From positions 16,475,808-16,539,807 of the forward strand of contig NC_088315.1 of NCBI RefSeq assembly GCF_910592395.1: DNA of 64,000 bases, in the 5' to 3' direction. This document shows positions 55,013 to 64,000 of this stretch, piece after piece. Origin of the DNA: Lineus longissimus. Its lineage: Eukaryota; Nemertea; Pilidiophora; Heteronemertea; Lineidae. A model generated the notes under the pieces. That model was not told the DNA's origin and searched no databases. It worked only from the letters and a program-made list of their open reading frames with translations. How positions within the stretch are numbered: position 1 is the first letter of the stretch; the number at the start of each line of letters is the position of its first letter. The translations under genes and the position numbers were made by a program.

Positions 55013-58000
55013 CTAGATAGCATTTAAGAAATTTCCCCATTTTCCCACAAAGTCTGTTCTTTTTTTGTGGCATTTTTCAATATTGATTTGGAGTTTTATT
55101 GTCTGTTTGAGATGTTGAAGGTTTGGTAGGCTATTGTTTAGTTTTGTTTTGTATATATATTCTTTTGTAATAATTTTGATATGTTCTATTGCAAGCGACT
55201 GCCCTGGACTTCCAAAAATGATGTCTTTGATGTTAAATAGTGGTATGTTTAGATGTTGACAAAGGTTTAGTAAGAGAGTTTTGGTTAAATTGCATTCCCA
55301 CAACAGGTGTTGTAAAGTTTCTTTATATATTAAACAAAAACTACATGTATTGGTGTTTGTTAGGCCACATTTGTATAACCAACTATTAACAGGTAATGTT
55401 CTATGTAATATTTTATATTGCAACATTCTTAGTTTGGTGTCAATTGTGGCCCGGTAAGGGAGGCAGTATATGTCGCTCCAGTCATCTTCAGTGAGGTTGC
55501 AGTTAGTTATGGTTGTCCATTTGGTTTCTGATTTTTCAGGTCTTTTACTTGTACTTTTAATTTTTTGCCAATAGAAATGTTTTCCCGGTTTTTTAAGATT
55601 TTTTATCTTTGTTATGCTAAGATCGACACTTCGGTCAGATTTGATCCCCCATCTTTTATTCTTTTCTTCCAGTTTTTTGGTACTGCATGTAACACAGCTA
55701 AGAGTTTGATCGGTTCTTTTTGAATTCCATATTTTGTCGAGAATTGTTCCCATGTATAAAAGTTCCCTGTTTCGTCAACTAAATCATTAAGATGTTTAAC
55801 ACCATGTAGTTGCCATTCATTGTAGAAGATTGTTTTGTTGTTTATTTTGATATTTTTATTATGAAAAATCATGTTTTTAAGGGGATGCTCTTCTTTTGAG
55901 TCAACCATTGTTATCAAAGATTTATAAACCTCTTGCCAGAAAGGGTTTAGGTGATTTTTAAAGGTTGCATGAGGGTCTCTTGAAACTGAAAGCCAAATTA
56001 AATTTCCGCCATGCTTAGTAGTGTCAGAAAGGATAAGTGTTTTCCAATTGGAAAAATTTAGATCATTGTGTAATTTCTTAACCCATATCAATTTTTGGGC
56101 CATACAGAAGTATTTTATATTTATCATTTTTAAACCACCATTGTCATAGTCATTGCATAGCGTTGTTCTTTTTATTTTTTCATTTTTATTGTCCCAGATG
56201 AAGTTAAAGCAGATCTTTTCTAGCATTCCGAAACATTCCTCTGATGGATTTGGCAGTGCTGTAAACAGGTGTATTAATTTAGAGAGTGCTAGTGACTTAA
56301 TGATACAGATTTTCCCATACATAGTTAGATTTCTCCCTGTCCAGATATTTAGTAGTTTTGAAACTTCTCTGATTTTGTCTACATAGTTTGTTTCAGTAAA
56401 ATTTTCCTCATCTAAATTGTATTTTATTCCCAATAAAGTGAACTTTCCCTCTAATTGCCATTTTATATCCTTGTCATTTCCCAGATTGTAGTTTAATTGT
56501 TCAGTGAGCCCAATCTTGATAGCTACTGTTTTGGTGTAATTTATTGTCAACTCTGACACTTCTGAAAATCTATCGAGGAGGTTCATACAAGATCTGTAGT
56601 TGTATTCTGTATTATCGAGGAAGAGAGTTGTATCATCTGCCAGTTGGCTAATTAAGTATTCCGAGTTGTCGATTTTTATGCTTTTTATGTCTTGGTTGTT
56701 GATGGAGTTGGCAAGGATCTCTGCTGCCAGAAGAAAAAGATATGGGGAGAGGGGGTCCACCTGCCTGACTCCTCTTCCTAATGTAAACCTATCGGAGCAG
56801 TGCCCATTGTTTATTATTATTATTTGGATGTTTTGGTAGAAGATTCTTATCCATTTTCTTATATTTTCCCCAAAATTGAAGTACTTCATTGTCCTATTTA
56901 CAAAATTCCAGTCAAGAGAGTCAAATGCCTTCTCAAAATCGATAAGCAGTATAATACCAGGCATATTGTGTTTTTTCATCTTAAAGATTAAATCCCATGT
57001 GATACGAGTGCATTCCCCTATAAACCTACCCTTTACAAAGCCCTTTTGATATTTTGAAATCAATTGATTTAAGTTTGTTTTGATCCTGCTAGATATAACC
57101 CCGGACAGTATTTTATAATCGACATTTAAAAGGGAAATTGGGCGCCAGTTTTTCATAAGTTTTTTATCTTTACCAGGTTTAGGGAGGCATGTTATTACTC
57201 CTAGTTTTTGATTGTCCGATAGTTCGCCCGTTAAAAAAGCCTTTCTGAAGGATCTTATCATTGCAAGTTTTAATTCACCCCAAAAGTCATTATAAAATTC
57301 CACGGTAAGACCATCTGAGCCAGGTGATTTATTTAGTTTCATTGTCTTCAAAACAGCTTTACACTCTGCCTCACTAATATCATTTTCCAATTCCATTGCT
57401 TGTTCATCTGTTAATTTTTGTATTGTATCATCTTCTGTGAAAAAGATATTTAAGTTTTCATCTGTGTTATTTGTTTGTTTCTGTTTATAAAGATTTTCAT
57501 AGAAGGCCTGCTGCTCCTTTAGAATATCATTTATTTCAATTAGCTCGTTTCCATCATTGTCCAACAGTTCTGTAATGGCTTTTTCTTGAAAGTGTCTGTT
57601 TTCTAAATTGCAGAAGTATTTTGAGTTTTTCTCGCCCTCTAGATGCCATTTTGCTTTTGCTCTTGTTATTATCCCATCTACTTTATTATCTCTTAGTGTC
57701 TTCAGTTCATTTTGCACTTCAATGTATTTAGTTAAGTTTTCTGCATTTGGATTAGCATTATATTTTATATGTAAAGCATCCATTTTTTTGTCTAATAGTT
57801 TCTCTTGTTTTTGATTTTCCCTCTTTTTGGCCGTTGAATACGCTATGGTTTTTCCCCTTATTTGGGTTTTTAGTAACTCAAAAGCAAGTTGATCACTTAG
57901 GTTATTGTTTTGATTTGTAACATCATTATGACTCTTTTAATTTCCACTACGTATTCTTCATCCTTTAGTAACGAGTTGTTAAACTTCCATAGCCCTGGGC

Positions 58001-58725
58001 CTTTTTGTTGATTTGATAGATTTAAAGTTAATTCCACCACTGAATGGTCCGATCTATAACCAGGTTTTATATAAACATTTCCTACTTTGTCTTTTATGCT
58101 GTCCGATATGAGAAAGTAGTCTAGACGACTAAGTTGATTCCTAGAATTATGCCATGTGTACATGCGAGTGTCAGGGTTTTATCCCGCCAAGGATCGTGAA
58201 GATCAAGATCTAGTTTCATTTCATTTACAGCTTCATTTGCCTTTGGGTTGTTTTTCTTCATTAAGTTGTAGTTGTCTAGTGTGTAGTCTTGAACTACATT
58301 GAAATCCCCTCCCACCACTGTATTGCTATGATCAAACTCCCCTATTTTGGTTTTTATATTTGTGAAGAAGGTTGGTGTGTCCTCATTTGGCCCATATAAG
58401 TTAACTATTTTCTATCTGTAATCACTGATTGTAATATCTAATATTATGTACCGCCCCTCTGGGTCAATTATGGTTTTGTTAATATTGTGACTGAACGAAT
58501 TTCTCAGAAGTATGGCTACTCCTCTACTATTTGTGGTATGGTTGGAGAATACACATTTATATCCCCATTCATTTTCCCATTTTACTTTAGTTTGATCGGA
58601 TGAGTAGGTTTCTTGCAATAGACATATGTCACCATTTTTCTTTTTGAGCCACAGAAAAAGGTCGTTTCTTTTTTTGTATCATGTATGCCCCTTACATTGA
58701 ACGAACAAGTGCGAATAATGGTCAT
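55013..58725 (-). pseudogene. LINE ORF2: endonuclease-reverse transcriptase
   Basis: Starts MTIIRTCSFNVRGIHDTKK (58725). The APE-type endonuclease is split over three frames: QETYSSDQ with W and NSRGVAILLRN (58618-58412), GGDFNVVQD (about 58318), then LSRLDYFLIS and YRSDHSVVEL (58163-57897). The RT (57783-55612) shows KAKWHLEGEKNSKYFCNLE, SPGSDGLTVEFYN, LMKNWRPISLLNVDYKI, IILLIDFEKAFDSLDW, VDPLSPYLFLLAAEILA, QLADDTTLFLD (catalytic ADD) and FTLLGIKYN. The C-terminus (55753-55013) has CSFCLIYKETLQHLLWEC, the terminal zinc knuckle. Frameshifts near 58400, 58150, 57890 and 55650. RT type is L1/Tx1. About 1237 codons, normal for the group. Confidence 0.88.
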
Positions 58726-61565
58726 GGTTTGACAAAAATGCAAATGGTTACACTATTGTATCCAAGAATAGACTAGGTCTGAAAGTGCTTGTGCTGGGTG
58801 CTGTTGTGTACAAAAATCAAGTTAGCTTTTACAATTACAAAATGTTGTTCTCTGGATGTGATTGATTGGGTCCAGAAAAAAAGGTGGTTATGTACCAAAA
58901 AATTAGATGTTGACCACATTTGGACAGAGGTTTATATAACTGTTAGCTGAAGTCCTAACATAGATTTTGTGTGAATCAACAGGAGTACCAAGACTCTACA
59001 TATTCAAGTTGAAGCACTATCTGGTTCCAACAGGATTGTTTCACATACATCTTTACATACACATAGCTGACCTATAACCCTGGTATAGCTTTTGTACGAA
59101 TTACTAAAAGCTCTTGGATTGGCTTCTACCCTTCTAATTTAATGAAAGAGTTATTCCAAGACAGTTCCAGACACATACATGTAGCCAACAGAGAGACTGG
59201 AATAATTTTGTATGGAGTAGTAGATCCTGATTGAATACATGTTTCGTATAAACCATTTCCCAAAGAATTACGTACATGTACCGAACCAAACTGAAAAAAA
59301 CCAAACAATGTGGTATAGCTTTGTATAAGTCCTGAGTGTCTGCACATTACATTTGAAAAGTGAAGCTTTTATACCAGAAGGTTATACACATATACATATT
59401 GATAGGAAAATGATGGCTTTTGTATGAATCATTAAATGCTGAGTGTCTACACATTTTCACTTGAAAAGTGAAGCTTTTATACCAGAAAGTTACAAACATA
59501 TACATATTGATAGCCAAATGATAGCTTTTGTATGAATCATTAAATGCTGAGTGTCTACACATTTCACTTGAAAAGTGAAGCTTTTATACCAGAAAGTTAC
59601 AAACATATACATATTGATAGCCAAATGATAGCTTTGTATGAATCATTAAATGTTGAGTGTCTGCACATTTTCACTTGAAAAGTGAAGCTTTTATACCAGA
59701 AAGTTACAAACATATACGTATTGATAACAAAATGATGGCTTTTGTATGAATCATTAAATGCTGAGTGTCTACACATTTTCACTTGAAAAGTGAAGCTTTT
59801 ATACCAGAAGGTTACAAACATGTACGTATTGATAACAAAATGATGGCTTTTGTATGAATCATTAACTGCTGAGTGTCTACACATTTTCACTTGAAAAGTG
59901 AAGCTTTTATACCAGAAAGTTACAAACATGTACGTATTGATAACAAAATGATGGCTTTTGTATGAATCATTAAATGCTGAGTGTCTACATATTCCACTTG
60001 AAAAGCGAAGCTTTTATACCAGAAAGTTACAAACATATACATATTGATAGCAAAATGATGGCTTTTGTATGAATCATTAAATGCTGAGTGTCTACACATG
60101 TTATACCAGAAAGTTACAAACATGTACGTATTGATAGCAAGATGATGGCTTTTGTATGAATCATTAAATGCTGAGTGTCTACACATTTTCACTTGAAAAG
60201 TGAAGCTTTAATACCAGAAGGTTACAAACATATACATATTATTGATAGCAAAATGATAGCTTTTGTATGAATCATTAAATGCTGAGTGTCTACACATGTT
60301 ATACCAGAAAGTTACAAACATGTACAAGATGATGGCTTTTGTATGAATCATTAAATGCTGAGTGTCAAGGTTGCTGAGTGGCTTTTGTATGAATCATTAA
60401 ATGCTGAGTGTCTACACATTTTCACTTGAAAAGTGAAGCTTTAATACCAGAAGGTTACAAACATATACATATTATTGATAGCAAAATGATAGCTTTTATA
60501 TATGAATCATTAAATGCTGAGTGTCAACACATGTTATACCAGAAAGTTACAAACATGTACAAGATGATGGCTTTTGTATGAATCATTAAATGCTGAGTGT
60601 CAAGGTTGCTGAGTGGCTTTTGTATGAATCATTAAATGCTGAGTGTCTACACATTTTCACTTGAAAAGTGAAGCTTTAATACCAGAAGGTTACAAACATA
60701 TACATATTATTGATAGCAAAATGATAGCTTTTATATATGAATCATTAAATGCTGAATGTCAACACATTTCTCTTGAAAGGTGAAGCTTTTATACCAGAAG
60801 GTTACAGACATATATACATATTGATAGCAAAATGATATAGCTTTGTATGATATTGCTTTTGTATAAATCATATAATACTGAGTGTCTACACATTTCACTT
60901 GAAAAGAATGGAACATTTATACCAAAAGGTTACAAAATATACACAGAAAAGTGATATATGGTTTTGTTTTTTGAAAGAGTTATTCAACCAAGTTTCAGGC
61001 ATGACGTACATACCTATAGTTCAATGCCAACTTTAAATAATTTTGATTGATTCACTGGAAGTCCTTAGTGACAGTTATTTCCAAAACAGAGGTATGCTAC
61101 TGATCATGTTTGTAACATAACTGTGCCTTTAGGCCATAGATCCATGAAGTCTTTAGCCGAAAAAGTGGAGTCTGTATCTTAACACAGCGGCTGTACTGAG
61201 TGTCTACAAATGTCAATTGAATTGTTCAAAAAGTAATTGACATAACACAGCTGACTGAAGTCCTTGAATAGTTTTGTACGCTTCAATAAAACGTCCTGAG
61301 AGTCAGTTATTTCCAATAAGCGAAACTACATGTAATCCCGAAAGTTTATACGATATACAGGGCCCTGAGGCCATATTCATCTAACTGCTTAACACAAGAG
61401 ATAGGTTTCAAGTGTCTCGACTGTGAAACAGAAAGGCTACCGTGGTTTTAGCCAAATCCTCTAACCCCGGAGCGCCGGGAAGAGGTCCCCAGTTAGTCAC
61501 GTTGTTGTTCTAAAGGGTTATTGAACTGATCTACAGCTTGCTGAAATCCTGAAAAAGTTCTAGTA
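58726..61565. other. LINE inter-ORF region
   Basis: 2.8 kb between ORF2 start and ORF1 end, far longer than the short spacers normal for L1-like elements. It is dominated by the minisatellite at 59340-60945; the remaining 58726-59339 and 60946-61565 contain diverged related words (GAGTGTCT, TTTTGTATGAAT-like) but no ORF. Confidence 0.7.
59340..60945. repeat. Minisatellite, about 110-bp unit, about 15 copies
   Basis: The unit contains TTTTGTATGAATCATTAAAT, GCTGAGTGTCTACACATTTT, CACTTGAAAAGTGAAGC and TTATACCAGAAAGTTAC. CACTTGAAAAGTGAAGC includes a small palindrome. Unit length varies (about 75-120) by internal deletion, and a higher-order unit of about 200 bases repeats at 60300-60750. Many units are near 111 bases, so one frame stays open on the minus strand; I regard that as accidental. 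Confidence 0.9.
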
Positions 61566-62407
61566 CTACTTTTTGGCATTCTTACTATTCACTGCACGCC
61601 CTTTTCCGTTGTAGAACCACACTGACTCAAAAAGCTCTGAACTCCTGGCCCGGTTCATCAACTTAATATTCTCCCTGGTCACATCATCTCCGACTGTGAT
61701 GCCGCTTCCCTTTAATTTCTTTCGTGCACGTAGGACCGTCTCTTTGATGAATCTATCTTTGAATCGTACGATTATCGGCCTAGGCTGAGCGTTGTTAGAG
61801 ACCGGCAGTCGGTGGCATGCTGTGATGTCCTCTGTTTTAATATTTACATCCAGTTTGGTCTTTATCAGCTGACACACTGCTTCGCGCGTGTCCTCTCGAG
61901 GAGTCTCTTTCAAACCGCCCACTCTTGCATTGTCTTATCTGGAATATTGTTCACCGTCATTGATTCTTTTTTTTATTTCTGTTTGCGACCTCTTTAAGTC
62001 GGCCACTTCATCTTTCAAACCACTATTCTCTCTCTCTCTAAGTCAGTTACCTTCCTGTTGAGATGAGCGATGTCTTCGGTTGCCCTCCCCAAAGTTTCCT
62101 TTAGGAGGCTCATAGTTTCGTTTTGAAAAGCGTTCATCCTTCTCTCTAAGTTCTGCTCGAACTGTTCAATAATCTCTTCAACCCCCTCGATGAGCTTGTT
62201 TTCGGTTGCCATTTCTGCTATATCCTCAGTGGATTCAGTCTCACACAAATTACTATCACTCTCCTCGTCTATTAAGCCTGTATTCAGTTCTGGTTCACCA
62301 GGTTTTATTTTTTTCTTAGAATGTTCCTTTTCAGGTGAAATTGAACTGCTACTTGAACTTCTGCTACTGCGCTTTCTTTTGAAGTAGTCTAGTATTCCTC
62401 CTTCCTT
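61566..62407 (-). pseudogene. LINE ORF1: coiled-coil/RRM RNA-binding protein
   Basis: N-terminal ILDYFKRKRSSRSSSSSS, an acidic segment, then a heptad-rich coiled coil (QFEQNLERRMNAFQNETMSL, LNRKVTDLERE). A frameshift near 62015 and a stop at about 61940, within the usual YSR-D-N-hRhxG box (here YSR*DNARVGGL), precede the RRM/C-terminal part (61922-61566): REAVCQLIKTKLDV, ITACHRLPV, RPIIVRFKDRFIKETVL, SGITVGDDVTREN, VWFYNGKGRAVN. This is the arrangement of L1 ORF1p, which coats the element RNA as trimers. The ATG is missing because the element is cut at 62407. Confidence 0.8.
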
Positions 62408-63874
62408 GCATGTTGTAAGTATTTTCATCATATCGAGCATTGAAACGATGAAAAGTCATAAATACGCGAATGAAGACTAGAATAATGTTTGATGAGTCTC
62501 GTAGATGTAATTATACCAAACGATGGCACAAATCTAACACGATATCTTGCGATTTTTTAAGGACCTTGCCGCAGCAGACGAATGCTCATAGTCATGATAC
62601 ATACAGGCCATGTGAACAGGGCTTTGGCGCGTTTTTCAAAGACGCGGCCCTTCCAGCATGTCCAATGCTTGGTATTCATAGCAGTATACGGGGCAACCCT
62701 TGTTCGATGTGAACTTGTGGAAACGTTTATGATTGAAAACCTTCACACATTGATCAAACATGTATGCTGATAGCCTGGGACTGATAGTAACATGCCTTTT
62801 TATTAATTTTTTCAGGTGGGATTCATCATAGCGTGCAGCACACAGGTCGCTGTACGGATAGTTGAACCAGGGGTAATATTATTGCACCATGGACATTCTT
62901 ACAATTCAATCAGGCTACGTTCATGTATGGCCAGCTGTGGTCAGATATACAGTACTAGATGGCTACGCATACGATGTTAAAGTGACTATGCCGGAAAGGG
63001 TTTTGAAACCCTTTAAAGCCCGTACCATCTTTTTATATATTATATATATTTTTTTTTATATCGATGTTGATGATGCTAATCCTGTAAATATTGGTCTTTA
63101 TCATAAAAGTCCTGTAAAGAACAAAGCTCTTAAAAAGAGGTTGCGTACATGATATAATTGAGCCTAGTCAAGAGTGAGTGGTCCAGTCCTTGTCTTTTAA
63201 TCCCCAAGAAGAATGGTAGCTGCAGGGTGGTTCATGATTACCGTTGTGTTAACCTACTTACGGAAACGGATTGTTTTCCGAACAAAAGACTGGATGACTG
63301 CATTGGAAAAGTCCAAATACATCAGCACCTATGACATGCTGTAGGGTATTGGGGCGTACCTCTCTCTGATAGACCAAGGATGTATCAGCTTTTGATACCC
63401 CTACCGGTTTATATCGTTACAAAGTCATGCCGATGGGTCTTTAAAATGCTTCAATCAGCTAGCTGTGGGCGTTTGATGATCATGAATCGGGTGATGGCGA
63501 GAATGAGCAATGCAGAATGTTTTCAGGACGACTCTATTCTAGGTGACGATTCATTTGAAGCACACTGCTATGCGGTCATTCTTTGAACGAATCAGTGATA
63601 TGCTGGCCTCAATTTTAATTTGGTCAAGAGCGAGATCTTCCGTGGTCAGGTGATCTATCTCGGCCACGTTAGTTCTTAGGCACGGCCTAGTTAGACCCGA
63701 TAGACTTGATCGTTGGCGACCCGGCGTTTTCGAATTTGTTTTCGATTCTGAAGCCAAATGTTTGAGTATTTAGTCACTGGCATCTGCAAAGTTTGCTGAC
63801 AATCATCTTTCCGTCTGATACTCCCATGAAGGTAGGATCGCTGTTGTTCAGGTGAAAAACTGTTTTTGTTCAGG
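62408..63874 (-). repeat. R copy 3, outer fragment
   Basis: Inverse of about 14390 to 11370 of copy 2, lacking the solo LTR and the TIR element, and keeping the ACAAAAACAGTTTTTCACC segment that copy 2 lost. It stops at about 63874 where another repeat is inserted. Confidence 0.9.
63050..63720 (+). pseudogene. Ty3/gypsy-type RT remnant (R copy 3), uninterrupted
   Basis: Plus strand: IDVDDANPVNIGLYHKSPV linker running directly into the RT start (KKNGSCRVVHDYRCVNLL in the frame near 63208), then a degraded DD and LGHV region near 63540-63670. Several frameshifts. It shows the state before the TIR element entered copies 1 and 2. Confidence 0.75.
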
Positions 63875-63930
63875 TTTTTAGCTCACCTCTTAGCAGAGGT
63901 GAGCTTATCCCATACCGTGGCGTCCGTCGT

Positions 63931-63962
<32 letters not shown>

Positions 63963-64000
63963 CGTCGTCGTCCGTCGTCCGTTAGCAGGGCACGTTTCGT
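63875..64000. mobile_element. End of a GACCTT/GTC-family repeat with terminal hairpin, running off the window
   Basis: Starts with the 11-bp hairpin (63880-63905), then ATCCCATACCGTGGCGTCC and a GTC microsatellite, ending in GGGCACGTTTCGT. It is the inverse of 17150-17281, so the same family is inserted at a different site in each arm. Confidence 0.8.

Larger units (their letters stand above)
54870..62407 (-). mobile_element. L1/Tx1-type LINE, nearly full length
   Basis: Inserted in R copy 3, which resumes at 62408 with GCATGTTGTAAG. On the minus strand: ORF1 (62407-61566), a 2.8-kb inter-ORF region with a minisatellite, ORF2 (58725-55013), a short 3' UTR and a poly(A) (T run at 54870-54876). 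No more than a few bases of target duplication are visible. The element starts inside ORF1, so it is slightly 5'-truncated. Frameshifts and stops are few, so the insertion is relatively recent. Confidence 0.9.
37087..64000 (-). repeat. Right arm of the giant inverted repeat (continues past the window)
   Basis: Inverse counterpart of 10273-31578. It is longer because it contains the tyrosine-recombinase element (48456-about 54710), the LINE (54870-62407), and smaller insertions at about 40385-42015, 44955-45688 and 47715-48280. Orthologous blocks are listed under the left arm. The outermost visible block is R copy 3 ending at about 63874. Confidence 0.9.

Noticed and set aside
59347-60192. Repeated minus-strand ORFs (MCRHSAFNDSYKSHH...) as a repeat protein
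   Set aside because: They follow the minisatellite; the frame stays open only because many units are near 111 bases, and units of other length break it.

Overview
This window looks like animal (metazoan) nuclear DNA, most likely from a marine invertebrate. The signs are AT-rich intergenic DNA, GT...AG introns, a tRNA-derived SINE, and retroelement classes typical of such genomes: a tyrosine-recombinase retrotransposon, an L1/Tx1-type LINE, BEL/Pao and Ty3/gypsy remnants. ACATGTA-type words and G or C homopolymers are frequent. The species cannot be named from sequence alone. There is no bacterial gene organisation, no CRISPR array, no rRNA and no intact tRNA gene.

Layout. A repeat block R lies at 1-3628 and, in the same orientation, at 10273-14608; it carries a decayed Ty3/gypsy pol. 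Between the two copies (3629-10272) is mostly unannotatable DNA with a candidate secreted LamG/concanavalin-like gene (5792-7644). From 10273 to about 31578 the sequence is the left arm of a very large inverted repeat. The right arm starts at about 37087 and runs past the window end. A non-homologous 5.5-kb spacer (31579-37086) holds a diverged copy of the LamG gene's upstream region, a truncated BEL/Pao element and an element with inverted minisatellite ends.

Genes in the arms. Each arm carries the same set of unrecognised genes, pointing away from the spacer (minus strand left, plus strand right). The best is a two-exon gene, here called C (18348-19808 and 43191-44711), whose splice sites and phase agree in both arms. 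A second gene, A (15053-16015 and 46531-47493), has a terminal exon distantly related to gene C's. Between arms, A differs at 59 of 319 residues with only about 9 silent codon changes, in sharp clusters, while adjoining non-coding DNA is nearly identical. This excess of amino-acid change is the most interesting signal here: a paired, possibly beta-trefoil/FGF-like family that may be under diversifying selection or inter-paralogue conversion.

Mobile elements differ between the arms. The right arm has a Ngaro/DIRS-like tyrosine-recombinase retrotransposon with an SGNH-hydrolase ORF (48456-about 54710) and a LINE (54870-62407), both nested inside R copy 3. R copy 2 in the left arm has a solo LTR (13131-13953). 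The left arm has several insertions of 1.3-2.7 kb absent from the right. The arms are therefore old enough to have collected separate insertions, or they are two divergent haplotypes joined tail to tail by assembly; long reads across 31.5-37.1 kb would decide.
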